Shown: positions 33,459 to 45,706, counted from the stretch's first letter. The stretch: 64,000 nt of DNA from Taudactylus pleione (GCA_031769625.1 JAUIMM010000016.1:14404001-14468000), one strand, 5' to 3'. Notes: a model not told the origin generated them from the letters alone. Numbers and translations: made by a program.

Positions 33459-34399
33459 TAACAACTTACATAGGTAGACACCACCGTTGCATTGCTGTAC
33501 ATATCAGAATACAACCATGTGACTAGGAAGTGGCAGGTTGGACCTGACCAAAGATGCCCCAGTGTAGGATGTAAGCTGACCATGTGATGCTCACATCTTA
33601 CCCTGGAGTGACTTCTCGGGCCAGGTACGTCTGGCGGCTGCTGAGTGCCCCAGTCAGTAACTCTGTATACAGTCTAGGTTACCCACTCCTTTAACAGGCT
33701 GCAGTCTTTGCTTTTTGTCCCAGAGTTTTGTGTCTCTTATTATGTATGGGAGACCCTTCATAAATGATTTCGTATGTTCTGTAAAATTAAATGTGGTTGA
33801 AATTTGCAATAGTTTCCATTTAATCTTCTCCATTAAGCAAGTAAACAGATACATGAGACAAAAGCAGGAGATGATTGAGATGCTTATTAGTTGTGTGCTT
33901 CACTCCATGTGCATAGTTCTTAAAGCCACATTTGAGACTTTTCTATGTAATGGGTACAGCTGGAGATTCATATATCAGGTCTGGGCAAATATCTACAAAT
34001 TTAGACTCTAGAGCCAAATGTTAAGTGGCAGCGACATTAAATTGTACAATTTGTGCAAAAATGTCTGGGCTTCCACTGTGCTGTTCAGCAGATGGGACTT
34101 TGCAAAATACTTAATCACCATGTGAAGTCACACTATGCAGTGGAACAGCTGGTCATTAAATGCCATTATACAGCCCAAATCATCAGCATATTTATACCAC
34201 CCTTGTAGCATTCTATTGCACCAGCCTTAAGCTTTCCCCTCCTCCCAACCCCAACTATTACTTCAGTATATCCATTAAATCTTAGGAGGAGCAATGTTCT
34301 ACAGGGGCGCTGGTATTTACAATGGTAGAAAGGATTGAGCTGGAACAAGAGGCTTTGATTAATCTTTCAGCAATAGCAAACGTGTGTTAGAGAAGGAAC

Positions 34400-34428
34400 T
34401 AATATATATATATATATATATATATAAT
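34400..34428. repeat. (TA)n microsatellite
   Basis: A short TA run of about 28 bases. Confidence 0.9.
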
Positions 34429-35060
34429 AGATATAGATAGTAACTGGGTTCACATCTCTCTTCAAATAAGAATCCATTTTTTTTTTCTTCCCAAAATATG
34501 TTCTAAAGTTAAGGTGAGTCCATGTTTTCTTCTTCAGATGCAAGGTGCTACTGCGGTGTATAAGAAAGATGAGTTGGAGGTGAATGTAACTGTGCGTGAA
34601 ATTGTAGCAGCACTAGAAATTGTCCACATTTGAAAGTTGCTAAATATAGCGCTGGTTTAAAAGCCTACTTATTTTCTGAGTGTTCATGTTGTATCTGGCC
34701 ATACTAAAATTCTAATATGCATACATTCACATTGTATAACATTAGCCATTTGCACAGCAATTTGCTTCTATTATATTTTATAGTCCATAACCAGAGTTTA
34801 TTGTTTGTGTGTCTATTTCAGTTGAACACTATTGTATGCTTTACAGTTCGCAGAACAAATAGTCAACATGAATAATTTAGGTTCCATCTTTCACGTGGTC
34901 ATATTATTGCTTTCGGCTTTACTGCGGTACAGACAGATTACACATGAAATTGCAATATTAAAGAGGGTGCTTGTAGCCTAGTGATGATTGATGTAGAAGT
35001 GGCAGCTTGGTATGGTCACACAGACATATGAGAAAATAGTGCATTAGACAAGGCTCTAGT

Positions 35061-35222
35061 GCACTGGTTCTCAACTCCAGTCCCCAAGTACCACCAACAG
35101 GTAATGTTTTCAGGATTTATGTCTGTTGAAACAGCTGGGATTCAGACAAAGCAAATTGGATGACCTCACCTGTGCATGATTAAAGAAATCCAGAAAACTG
35201 ATCTAGTGGATTTGTACTTGAC
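35061..35222. mobile_element. MITE, GCACTGGTTCTCAACTCCAG family
   Basis: The left end CACTGGTTCTCAACTCCAGT is a common amphibian and fish MITE terminus. The right end is decayed. A partial copy (TTTCTCAACTCCAGTCTTTA) lies at 27638-27785. Confidence 0.6.
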
Positions 35223-36894
35223 CACGGTATCGGGCCCATGTGGGAGCCCTAAGCAAGAAATAACGAAGTATAAACCTTGACTTCTGTCTCACTTTACAGT
35301 TGGGCCACTATAACACACAAGGATCTGAGATTGGTTACAGCCATCATGTACATGTGTATACCTAATAACCAAATGTCTCCCCTTGCCAAACTTTACTATG
35401 CCATGCTGTATACAAACCTAGTTTTATTGGACAAACATTTAAAGATAGTTTGGAATATGCTAAGTTACATACACTTTCATCTGGGAGTGGGGTGTTTACA
35501 TGATGGCAGGTAAAAGAATTCCAGCTCACATGACCATGATCAGCCTGCAAGGTTTCTAATGTGCTTGTTACCTTGGTTCTGAGAACGGTCCTTGGTCTTG
35601 TTATTTAACCCTACACTCCTTTCCCGTTGATTAGTGACTAACTGCAGGCAATCCGGTAGTCCTATGGTGAGGTGCTGTAATTTGCATAATGGATATATAA
35701 TTGTGCACTAATTGGGTCAATATGGATCAATATACAGTAAGTCGGTAATGATTGCAAAAGCAGTATATAAGGGGAGGGAATGACCTTATGCTACAACTTC
35801 AATTTATCATGCTAACTAGCTGCAGAGCACTGCCCTCATTACCCTGGGCCTAAATTAATACTAATTCTACTTCTTTTAGAAGTGGGGATACACTGTAAAT
35901 GCATCCTGATTTTTTAATTTTTTTTTTTGTCTTGTGTGTTGATTGTATTCACAAAGTGTGTCATTGCTAAGTCAAAATAGATTATTTTGCAGACAACCAT
36001 TCTAAATGAACCTGATTGAATTGCATTCCAGCTTGAAACCGCAAAGCGCAGCTGTTGGCTTCATGAATATCATCCTTTCTTGTTAAGACACAAGTACACT
36101 TTATTATGTCTACAGATACGAAGGCCAGAAAGCCTTATGTGCAGAATGTCAAATTCTTTTGCATTTCATTGCAACATCAGTGCCCTTAAACGCATTTAAC
36201 AAAGATGACTTGTTTAAATTGGACGCAGCCTTTGCATATGATCAGGTTTAAAGGGCCAAATGTAGTTTCAGAATGTCTATGGTAGTCTCTTAAAATTAGT
36301 CAAAACACAGTTTTCACTTTGCTTAAAGGTCTGATATGCCAGAAATGAATTTGTACCAGGGAATTAGCAAGTGAAGTGCTGAACTACAGCTCCTAATGTA
36401 CTCTGTCAAGGCATGGTGGGAACAGTAGCTCAACGACTATAGTAACTTAATGCCCTGAGTATCGTCTGTGCAGTACAAATTTGTATATATTACTATAGCT
36501 GGAAATAATCCTTTCAACTATTATTGATTGACTGCCAACTGGCGGGGGTCATAGATATAGATAAGTATATTTTATGTAGCAAATGGTAGTGCTTTAATGC
36601 TGGATCCAGCAGCGCACCATTAATGATCACATACACTGTCAGATGCTTTCATCTTCTCCAGCTGCTGATTGGAACTGGCAGTCTTATTAGGCTCATACAT
36701 GCATTAGCATCCAGTTAGGACTGTAACAGTGTCTAGTTGCAACAATGCTTTGTTTGCTGGTTCTGCTTTGATGCATGATGAGCTCTATTCATTCTTTTTT
36801 GAACATGACTTAATCTGCATTTATTTTGTACCTGACACGTATGTTTGTGACTTTGCGATTGCTTTCCTTAAACAGACTTTCACAGAAGCCCATA

Positions 36895-37440
36895 GGGGCG
36901 GCCTATGTATTAACAATCGCTGTACTGCCGGGATTATTAACAATCCAACTCGTCATTAATATTTATGTACTACCGGGAACTTGCAGAGACAGTGGTTGCG
37001 GTAACCGTTGCCCCCGCTAGTTATATGCCCGTCATTTCGGATAAGTATTTCACCGAAGTGAAAGACTTTCCCGGGGGAAGCGGGGACTGCGCATGCACAC
37101 AGCGTCCGCCTTCGGTACTGGCCGGGGGCTGCAGAGGGAGGGATCGAAAGATCTCTCTCCTGCCCCTGGAACGCCCATAGGCAAACAGTAGTTTACACCA
37201 TATGGTGTAAACTACCGGTACTAAACTCCGAAAAGCTTCGCTTTTTCGAGTTTAGTACATAATGGGTCAGATCGTAGTCCTCGTTGACAATAATGGGGAC
37301 TACGAGCTGAAGTGATAATTAGCACTTTGCAGGAGATTTCTGTGAAATATCCTGCAATGTGCGATTAGTACATAGGATCGATAAATACAGTTATGCAGAT
37401 GCATAATGTTATGTAAAAAATGGCTTGATACATAGGCCCC
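36895..37440. mobile_element. MITE, GGGGCCTATGTA family
   Basis: Left GGGGCGGCCTATGTATTAAC and right TTGATACATAGGCCCC are inverted. The interior has AAACTACCGGTACTAAACTC and CTCCGAAAAGC/GCTTTTTCGAG hairpins. Confidence 0.65.
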
Positions 37441-37908
37441 TTAATTGCCAACCAAAAGAAGGGAAAGACAATTGCACAACCTAAACAGAAGGAAGAAACT
37501 GAGAGAATAGAAACATTAAAAACATGCTAAATCACTATGAAGGAGAGACTCTCCTGCAATGACCATAAATAAATGGCAAACTTTACTCTCTCGTCATATA
37601 TTTTCCATATTTAGTCATGGACAAATTTCTGTTGCCTTTTCCCCCAAAAAATCTTTCAGCAAGTTAGCATACCCTGTGCTTCAGTTGGTAAAACTAAAGC
37701 AAGACAACTGAGTATTTGCTAAAAATTACATCTACAAGGAAGTCTTTACTGTGTAAATCAACTTACCAGGCATGCTTTGTTTAACAAATCCTTTGGCTCA
37801 ACACACGGAAGAGGGTCCACGTCCCTTGCTCAGGGTAAACACTATTTTTGTCTTCAGCAAACTCTTCTCTAATTATTCAGTAACAGGTACCCATGTGGTT
37901 CACTTATA

Positions 37909-38318
37909 CCCCTTTTACACCGGAGCTAAAATCCGGGTTATTGAAGGGTTAACCCGGGCAGCTCCCTGGTGTAGAAGGGGAGAGGGTTGGATTGCCGGGT
38001 CGAGTGACCCGGCAATCCAACCCAGGTAAGTGGCAGGATGAAAACCTGCTGTGAGAACAGCGCGCTCCAGGTCACGATGACCTGGAGTGCGCTGCAAGCC
38101 AGCCGATTGGTCCGGCTTCAGTGGCGCTTGGAGATGACTTCATCTCCAAGCATCCACTTTCACGCCGGGAAAGCCGTGTCTTTGCAGACCCGACTCTGGT
38201 GTGAGCGGCGCCGACTCGGGAATATCCCGTATCGGCGCCGGCTAAATTCCGGGTCTGATCCGGATAGGAACTCTGTTCCAACTTAGGGTCAGACCCAGAA
38301 TTTTGGTGGAAAAGGGTT
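37909..38318. mobile_element. MITE, CCCCTTTTACACC family
   Basis: Left CCCCTTTTACACCGG and right GGTGGAAAAGGG are inverted. The interior includes GGATTGCCGGGTCG/CGACCCGGCAATCC-type and GGTCACGATGACC hairpins and is GC-rich. Confidence 0.65.
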
Positions 38319-39150
38319 ATTATTTAATCCTTGCAACCGGACAGATGACTGGGTCCACAATACCAGTGGGATAATAATGTGAGAGGAGTAAAGTGGGATA
38401 AAACAGTACATGGGTTGAGATTAGAGAACTGCTAGAAAGAATAGGAAGAAAATAGATGATGCAGTGGAGCAAGTAGTGTTCAAGAAGATGATATATAGGG
38501 TCTAAGAAATTGTAAATACACACACATTGTAGGAGTAAAGCGTAGAGGTAGGACGTGTCGGGGAATAGCCAGAAGTGCTGTCTGGAGGAAGGCTATACCG
38601 AGATAAGATCAGGGGTACATATGAGTACGAGATTTGGAAAAAAAAATAATGCAATCAGCATGATGAGCTGAATAAGACTTGCTGCACATAAGGAAACACA
38701 GAGATTGATGGGCCAAACACAGGAGTGAGAAGGCAGAGGACTCTCTTACAGATAACAATTGTCTTTTATCACTGGAACGTCATGTTCAGGCACTCAGTAC
38801 TCTCTCTGAATGATCACTTGTGATCAGTGTCACAGGAACATCTAATGTAAATAATATACAGATCTGTATTATTACTAATATTTGGAAATCTGCATGAAAG
38901 GCACACTTATATTGGCCAAGGACAATTCATGGAAAATATAAGTTTGTGAATAAAAAGTGCACTGCTGAAATGTACTTATAAAAATTGTGCTGGTTTAAGT
39001 GTATAGTTGTCAGTACGTGTCTGATATATAAAAAATTACCTGTATATGCGTCTTAATTAATTTAAGCAAATGTTAATTACATGTGGTTGTAATAATCATT
39101 ATGTATTTATGCTAATGGACTTGTGTATGTATTTTTGACGCTACTTTTCT

Positions 39151-39372
39151 AGTGTTCATTCTAGCACTCTGCACCTGTCACAACCTGCGCACTTGCTCTT
39201 TCCTGCCTGGGGTGTTACTCTCTGCTCTGGTGCTTCTAGCAAAGTCTAGTATGTATCAGCAGTTTGTTGCATCAGCTGAGTAAGCTAGGACCACCAGAAC
39301 AGATCGAGACACCCCAGGCAGGAAGAGGAACTGCACGGGTTGTGACAGGTACAGCGTGCTAGAACGAACACT
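39151..39372. mobile_element. hAT-type MITE with perfect 8-bp duplication, near SELENOF exon 3
   Basis: AGTGTTCATTCTAGCACTCT and AGCGTGCTAGAACGAACACT are inverted ends (about 40 bases each, with ACCTGTCACAACC inside). Exact 8-bp repeats ACTTTTCT flank it (39143-39150, 39373-39380). It lies 139 bases upstream of the selenocysteine exon. Confidence 0.88.
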
Positions 39373-39510
39373 ACTTTTCTGTATTTCTTAAATGCTTAAT
39401 TTGTGGTGCTGCAGTTGTATTTATTATTGTCTAGTTTCATCATGATCGTTGAGCTTTAAACCGCAGTTATGGTGTTTGCAGATTTAACCACATTCTGTAT
39501 CAATTTGTAG

Positions 39511-39574
39511 ATGTATGCTGGGGCTATTCTTGAGGTCTGCGGATGAAAGTTAGGGAGGTTCCCACAAGTCCAGG
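39511..39574 (+). CDS. SELENOF: SELENOF exon 3 (selenocysteine exon, C-G-U motif)
   Basis: The exon follows TTTGTAG and ends at GTAAGT (39575). It encodes residues 73-93 plus the first base of codon 94. The peptide reads MYAGAILEVCG, then an in-frame TGA, then KLGRFPQVQ, matching the mammalian region where the TGA is selenocysteine in a Cys-Gly-Sec redox motif. Cys is residue 82 and Sec residue 84. The codons on both sides stay in frame with exons 2 and 4, so the TGA interrupts an otherwise intact conserved domain. Reading it as a stop would remove nearly half the protein. Confidence 0.96.
39544..39546 (+). other. SELENOF: UGA selenocysteine codon
   Basis: This TGA lies directly after TGC-GGA and before AAG in the conserved Cys-Gly-Sec-Lys context. 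Recoding is supported by the intact downstream exons and by the SECIS element at 43565-43654. Confidence 0.95.
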
Positions 39575-41312
39575 GTAAGTTATTTTAAAATATTTATGTA
39601 CTTGTAGACTTCACTTTGTTTCCAGCCAAGCTGCTGGCAAATTCCAATATTGGGTAGTAAATATTAGCTTGATAAGGTACATTTGGATTTAGTATCCTCA
39701 GCAGTTCAAGCTAAACTTAATATTTTACAGAAATGCCAATGTGTAGTATCTCTATAAGTCATATTTTTGTCTGCCTGTTGCCTGGCAGCAAAAGGGGATT
39801 ATTAAGATGTAGAATTGATCAGGGAACAGGCCTTCCTAAATCTTAGCGTGAGCTTCCTGCCTTTCCCAGTAATAAAAGCCTGGCACGTCTTGCTCTCTGT
39901 TCCCTGTCCTACCCCCACCCTTGCTTGTCATTATCAATTACCAGACCCTTAAATTGCAGGATTGGAGAAATCTATTATTTGTTGATTTCCATATTGTAAA
40001 TCTTGAAGATGTGTAATCTTTTGCTGGAAATACTTGGCACAGTACAGTCTCATGACTATTGCATCTGCTGACTCCCATTTGAATAATTTTTTTCTGCTTT
40101 TCAAATTAAGCAAAAGGGGTGCCTCAGCTGTTCTTGTGTTTTTTTTCAGGCGATCATGTTTAAGTCGTGCAGTTAAATCATTCCCATTTAAAGTCTTTCA
40201 CAAATGAAAACAGATAATCAGGAGTAACATTTTCACTAAGCTTTCAAATGCTCATGTACAGCTTAGACCGAAAGCGACTTTCTATTGATGGCAAGATGCC
40301 CAGGTGTTGCATTGTGGGTAACGAGGAAACGGTTATTTTATTTCTTTTTATCCCACCCATTTTCACTCAGGAGAGTAGTAATAAAAGTGTAATATAGAGC
40401 TGTGCACCATTTATAAGCGTTACCTTTTTTTATAATTTTTCTACACATTTAGTGAGTTATACATGGTGAGATTTCTATTAGTAGCAGCTTCCATGTAGCA
40501 TGTTTAGCTATAACTGTATAGAAAATAATGAAGAGACGTGTGCCCTGTTACAAGCATTGTTGCGATTCTGAGCAAAGCATCTCTTGCTGACGGGAGTTCC
40601 CTTGTTTTGCTCTTTATATTTTACTTTAGATCATTGTATTTGAAAAAGTCCTTCTAAAGTTATAACCGTATTTATTGCATCGATTTTCCTGCTTTTGTTC
40701 ATGTGAATATGAGAACCAATGTCTTGCTGTTCTTTTATTAGAATACCTTAAATTTATAGGCGGTTATATGTTCTATTCAATAGCATAACGTTTGAATTAG
40801 GACAATAGTTTTTCTGACAAATTTGAAGAATGTCTAAAAGCTACAGATGTCTGTCCTGGAGGTAACTGTTTTGAAGGGGCACTGGAATGACCTTTTTGTA
40901 GTATCGTCTGGCTCTGGTAAGCACTAGCGTTAATTCTGTGTCTAGTGGTCTGACTCACTGACTGATTTCAGCCAAGCCACACACTTGACATGGGTTGAAC
41001 ATTTCTGGAATAGAATCCTATCACATGCCATCTTGTAATGGTGTTATTCAAGCAATAATCCCTAGGTGTGAAGACTGAAGCATATCTTTACAAATATATA
41101 TGTTGAGTTGTGAAAATTATTAAACCAAGTATAAGAATACTAGTGAAAGGAGTGTGCAGTAAGTCTTGGATTTTACATCTTGAGTGTAATTAAAGCACCA
41201 GTCAGTAGTATTGTTGACAAATGATTGGGGCATCACTTCATGATGTTGATGGACTACTCCAATGAGCACCTTTTTATTCCATCTTCCTTTCATTGTTTTG
41301 TTCTGTTTCCAG
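39575..41312 (+). other. SELENOF: SELENOF intron 3
   Basis: The 1.7-kb intron runs from GTAAGT to TTTCCAG. I see no repeat or other element in it. Confidence 0.9.
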
Positions 41313-41362
41313 CTTTTGTCAGGAGTGACAAGCCCAAGCTTTTCAAGGGCCTGCAGATCAAG
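41313..41362 (+). CDS. SELENOF: SELENOF exon 4 (thioredoxin-like domain)
   Basis: A pyrimidine-rich tract ending TTTCCAG precedes the exon and GTATAG follows it. With one base carried over from exon 3 it encodes AFVRSDKPKLFKGLQIK (residues 94-110), part of the thioredoxin-like fold of SELENOF. It differs from human at one residue in this segment (K for R). The exon is too short for an ORF search and was found by protein similarity and splice sites. Confidence 0.96.
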
Positions 41363-42168
41363 GTATAGTTTTATTCCCTCCAAATACCATATTTTTATGT
41401 TAAATTGGCTTTTATAGAATCTTTTAAGCGCATACCCTGGGGAGACTTAATTCTGTTGTTTTTATTCTCCTTTTGTACTTGTCTAATATAAATTTTAAGA
41501 GGCGAATGTATAATAATAATCGTATTGCATTTCTCCATGTACATTTTTAGAGGTGTTAATGCAGGGATGCTAAACTGCACAGAGTCATAATTTTTGTCTG
41601 TTTATGATCCCCTTTACCTCTTTCCAACTGGCACATGGGGAAACAAAAAAGAATGGCTGTGCTGTGATTGGGCAGAGCATGAGAACAGCCATTCTGATAG
41701 GACCATAGGTGATCGGGAAGGAGAGCTACAAATTATCTTGGGGGTCACTGATCTGTTTGAAGATTTGGGTAATCGTGCACATGTGTGCTATGTAGAAGGG
41801 GGATATATAGCTTGAGAATACAGTCTCTTCCCTGTTCACCTGTTAGAAACTATAAAGTAGAGAGATCTGAAAACCGTTGTGGGCCTCTGTTAAATTCTGG
41901 CTGTATGTATTTTAATGCAGATAGCTGCATGTAAAAATTCTATGGCATTCTGGAAGTCAACTTATTAAACTTTTTATAGTTGCTACACCCAAATTTGGGT
42001 TCTGCAACCTTGCTAGTCTTGGTGAAATGCATTTCCACATACTTATAGCTAAGTAGTAGAACGTAAGCTGTTTAAGAAGCCTGTTGTAGTCACACATGAC
42101 GTTCACTTATTACATTAGCCTGAAATCCTACGTTTTGTATAAAATGTATTTGCTCTCCCCCCATACAG
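41363..42168 (+). other. SELENOF: SELENOF intron 4
   Basis: The 0.8-kb intron runs from GTATAG to CATACAG. I see no recognisable repeat in it. Confidence 0.9.
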
Positions 42169-42300
42169 TATGTGCGTGGCTCTGATCCTGTGCTAAAGCT
42201 GTTGGATGACAGTGGGAACATCTCTGAAGAACTCAGCATTACCAAGTGGAACACAGACAGTGTGGAAGAATTCTTAAGCGAAAAATTGCACCGTTTATAA
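42169..42300 (+). CDS. SELENOF: SELENOF exon 5 (C-terminus and stop)
   Basis: This last coding exon starts after CATACAG and encodes residues 111-153 followed by TAA (42298-42300). It contains YVRGSDPVLKLLDDSGNI and the terminal WNTDSVEEFLSEKL segment, matching the C-terminus of the thioredoxin-like domain. There is no KDEL-type retention signal at the end, consistent with the known mammalian protein, which is held in the ER through its binding to UGGT. The last residues (HRL) differ from the human end (ERI). Confidence 0.97.
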   Translation, partial: YVRGSDPVLKLLDDSGNISEELSITKWNTDSVEEFLSEKLHRL

Positions 42301-43564
42301 TCTATGAAACAGATCACAATCCTGTTCTTTATCCAATGCAAGCTGCTCCATAATGACTGAGTAACATGCTATTCCTTTCCTACCAATCACATTTCAGCTC
42401 CATTTTTAATTATTTATATTTGACCCCACTGCAGAATAGTTGTATAAGCAATCCTGTGATGCCACCAGTGGTTCTACTCTGGGTAAAGGCTTTCAACTCA
42501 CCAATACCTTTTCTTTTGGACATCTAGCCTGAGCAGTCTTGGCAGTCACAGTATTCTACTTACTCTATGTATGTGATAATATATTCTCTCCCTAAATTAC
42601 AGGAATATTGGAAGTTCATTAGCTTTTATGTTGACCAGAGCTTATATTTTAAGTTATAATCTACATTAAGGAATATATTATTACTAAAGCTATGTCAATA
42701 AGCAGTTTTATATACACCAATGTACAGGAACATGTATTAATGATACTTGCATTATATGACAATTCGACATACTAGCATTTCATGTTGTGGTACATTGAGA
42801 GCATCTCTATTTTTTTTGATCAGAGGTTGTCAGTCTGCTGCTATCCAGCTGTTGTGGGGCCACGTCCTAGCCTCCTGGGACTTGTAGTGCTACATCTTGC
42901 CCAAGCCTGGTCTAGATGTTCCTGAAAACTTTAGTCTGGAAAAACGTTACTTGCAGCATACCACTTACGTATCCATTTTCTTGAGGCCTATAACATGCAT
43001 AAATAAAAAATAAACTCTTAAGAATGAGAAGCTGTCGATTTACCACATTGTGAGACATCTAAGTGCTAGACATCCACCTTTCGTATACAACGCACCTCTT
43101 GTAATTATACCACAAAAATAACTTTATTGAGCCAGTTTGAGAACCAGGCATTTCCAAACTCAGTTTGTGAGTCTGAATCACTGAGATTATAACGCCTTTT
43201 TTTTTTTACTGACCTTTTCAGTATAAAAAAAAAAGTGCAATTTACTAGGCGCATTATATTGGATAGGATGGCATTCATTAAATATCATTGGGTCACTTTA
43301 CCAGATATGGAAAAATGCCTATTTGTGAGCCTAATTTTATAGGTGCCAAATAATTGGCACATATAAAAGCAGTGTATCACTTTTGATGGATGCCACCATG
43401 TCCTTTAGTGCCCTTTTTTTAATTTCATATGCATTTTGTATCTCTGCTTTTTTTTTTTTTTTCTTTCTAGTTTTTATTTACAGCATCCAGCAGAATCCAG
43501 ATGCTGAAAGGATGTTTTGTTTTGTGATGATGAAAGGGCTCCGTTCACTGCATTAGATATGACA

Positions 43565-43654
43565 CATTGGGGTCATGCACTTTAGTGAAGACTACACAGA
43601 AAACCTTCATAAGGCTTGTGGAATGTCTGATGTGCCGTGTGATGTACCCCAATG
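43565..43654 (+). promoter_or_regulatory. SELENOF: SECIS element (type 2) of SELENOF
   Basis: The segment folds into a SECIS hairpin. Helix I pairs CATTGGGGT (43565-43573) with ACCCCAATG (43646-43654), perfectly. The SECIS core pairs GTGA (43585-43588) with TGAT (43628-43631) as the non-Watson-Crick quartet. Helix II pairs AGAC with GTCT and CACA with TGTG. The apical AAAA (43600-43603) is followed by a mini-stem CCTT-CAT-AAGG, which makes it type 2. The apical segment closely resembles the human SELENOF SECIS. It recruits SBP2 and the Sec-specific elongation factor to recode the UGA. The core begins GUGA rather than the commoner AUGA. Confidence 0.93.
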
Positions 43655-43720
43655 TCTCTCTGCTGCTTTAAATAGGAGCTGAATGAACTGACTTGTTGAA
43701 GAAAGATGTTTAAATATAAA

Positions 43721-43726
43721 AATAAA
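43721..43726 (+). terminator. SELENOF: AATAAA polyadenylation signal of SELENOF
   Basis: A canonical AATAAA lies 67 bases after the SECIS element and is followed by a T-rich run, as expected of a cleavage and polyadenylation site. Confidence 0.8.
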
Positions 43727-43930
43727 GACTTTTTTTTTTTCAAATATTCTAACTTCAGACTTTGTTACATATTTTTCACAAATCATAAAGTTATGTAAAA
43801 TAGGTTTGAATATGTTACAAATTTGTTAAAGCTGGAAGTACAACAAATACTTTGTCCTAGTATCTGTTAGCAGCCACTGCCATAGCTTGATGAAGCATGT
43901 GGCTTGATGTTGACGTACGAGACTTATTGA

Positions 43931-44254
43931 GGGCGGAATTTAATTGTTGCCAGGCCCTTCGTGCCCGACGGAGCTATTCAATTGTTGCTCCTGTCGGGCG
44001 TGATCAGCTGCCAGCGCTCCATTTCAGCTCACAGCCCCAGGGGGAGCGAGCTGAAATGGGCGAAAAGTGACCTGTTTGGGCGCTCAAATGGCACTTTTCG
44101 CGATCGTGTTCAGCACTTTGGTCAGGGGAAGCAGATTTACGCGGCCAAACCCGACCACTTTGGGCGCGAAAAGCAGTAACAATTGAATAGCGCCCCGCGA
44201 TCTCCCGTCACTTTAGACGAGAGATCCGGCCTGCGAAACAATTTAATACCGCCC
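43931..44254. mobile_element. MITE, GGGCGGAATTTAATTG family
   Basis: Left GGGCGGAATTTAATTGTT and right AACAATTTAATACCGCCC are near-perfect inverted repeats. A GCCCGACGGAGC/GCTCCTGTCGGGC hairpin lies inside the left end. It is just past the SELENOF polyadenylation site. Confidence 0.7.
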
Positions 44255-45390
44255 ATTGCGTCTTCCCACTAACCGTATGAAGCTTTTGGACCTTCAGTGT
44301 TGCCATATCTGCAATATCTACTGGAAATGATTAGTTCTTCAGTACACCTGATATAACAAAAAAAACCCACATCTAATTTCTCACAGTTATGCAAAACGAG
44401 TATTTCTTTTTGTGTATATAATGTAAATATTGTGCCTTACTGTATCTTCTTTTCTCCGCTCATTTCCTGCTACCGATGCTAGTGCATTTTGTAGGGTTTT
44501 CTGTGTTTCTTTCCGTGCCAATATAAAATGCCACCTGCTATGGAAAATGTGGCGGCTCTTTCCCATTGTCAATTTTATAGTTCAGATGCTGAGCGACTAA
44601 TCTCAGTCAGCACTTTGTCAGCTTGGAAATCACTAGCACAAGAAAGATGCCTTTTGTTTACCCATGAAAAAGCAGCTGTGCCTATTGCACTCAGTGTACA
44701 AATCTGTGGAAAATGCGACTGATTGGACGGTATGCCTGCATTTTGTAAAATGTCATGTCATACTGATCTCTTTTTCCACAAAGATTTTATTTATCTCAAA
44801 CACACAGATACAATATGCTGCAAGGATGCTCCCATAGACATCTATTAAGTATTGTTGCTGGATGTTGCAAGAGTGATTTTTATTTATTTTTCTTTCATCA
44901 TTTTTATCAACTTTTTTTTATTTTAAATACAAAAAGGGACAACACAGAAAAAAAAGCATTAACAAAGGTAATGGATTATTGAATCGCATACCAAATACAT
45001 ATCAAATAGAAGACAATATTGCATAAATATTATAGAAAATGTTACACAGTGCTGAATAACCACAAATATAGCTACAGTGACTAGCACAAGGACTATATGT
45101 CATACACACCACCAACGGGAGGCACCACAGGTAGAATGAGGACATAAGCCACCACAAGTGGCTTAGGGCTGGCGCTCCAAATCCATTGTATAAGAATAGT
45201 CAAACTACTTGCGTCAGACACTTGAAAATTTCCCTACAGAATTTTTTCCTATGTAAGCAAAACCTTTCATATCCCATGCCACAATCCCGGGCGGACTCAC
45301 AGATACAGCAATCTGGATCAGCTGGTCGTGACTCCGGCACACCTAGGTCACTTGCCAAACTACACGACTTTTCTGCCATCACGCAAGTTT
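44255..45390. other. Intergenic, no gene recognised
   Basis: AT-rich sequence with A- and T-rich runs near 44910-44970. I see no coding segment or clear element. Confidence 0.6.
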
Positions 45391-45706
45391 AAGGCTTGTA
45401 CACATTACACGATGTGTCTATGAACCGATATCTGCAGCGGCGGGCCTGGTGGGGGTGCCGGCATTAAGTACACTTACCGATACCCGCAACAACGAGGGGT
45501 GGGGGGATTGCTGCATTCGGCAGCATGGCATCGTTAACGATATTCCCAGATTGAGCTGCTTGTACAGCCAACTGGGGACATAGTTAACGACCCGCGTGAG
45601 CGTGCATCATTCGTAGGTCAGTGCATACACACTGGACGATATGAACAATATATCGTTGAACGATATTGTTATCATTCATAAATATTGTCTAGCGTGTACG
45701 CGTCTT
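45391..45706. mobile_element. MITE, GGCTTGTACACATTACACGA family
   Basis: Left AAGGCTTGTACACATTACAC and right CTAGCGTGTACGCGTC are loosely inverted. Short ATCGTTGAACGATATT-type palindromes fill the right half. Confidence 0.55.

Larger units (their letters stand above)
29404..39510 (+). other. SELENOF: SELENOF intron 2 (about 10.1 kb)
   Basis: The intron is bounded by GTAAGG and TTTGTAG. It carries several MITEs, a Helitron 3' end and a hammerhead-like palindrome, listed separately. I recognise nothing in 29404-30149, 31520-32790, 33460-35060 (except a TA microsatellite near 34400), 35225-36890 and 38320-39150. Confidence 0.9.
42301..43745 (+). other. SELENOF: SELENOF 3' UTR
   Basis: This is untranslated sequence from the stop to just beyond the polyadenylation signal. 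It includes the SECIS element near its 3' end. A short segment at about 42830-42915 (CTCCTGGGACTTGTAGTGCT) resembles a common MITE terminus and may be an insertion. The exact cleavage site is not visible. Confidence 0.8.

Noticed and set aside
39544..39546. TGA within exon 3 as evidence that the gene is a pseudogene
   Set aside because: It falls exactly at the conserved selenocysteine position, all other exons are intact, and a SECIS element is present downstream.
43510..43550. GTGATGATGAAAGGG as the SECIS core
   Set aside because: No downstream partner forms helix I or the quartet; the segment at 43565-43654 fits in every element.
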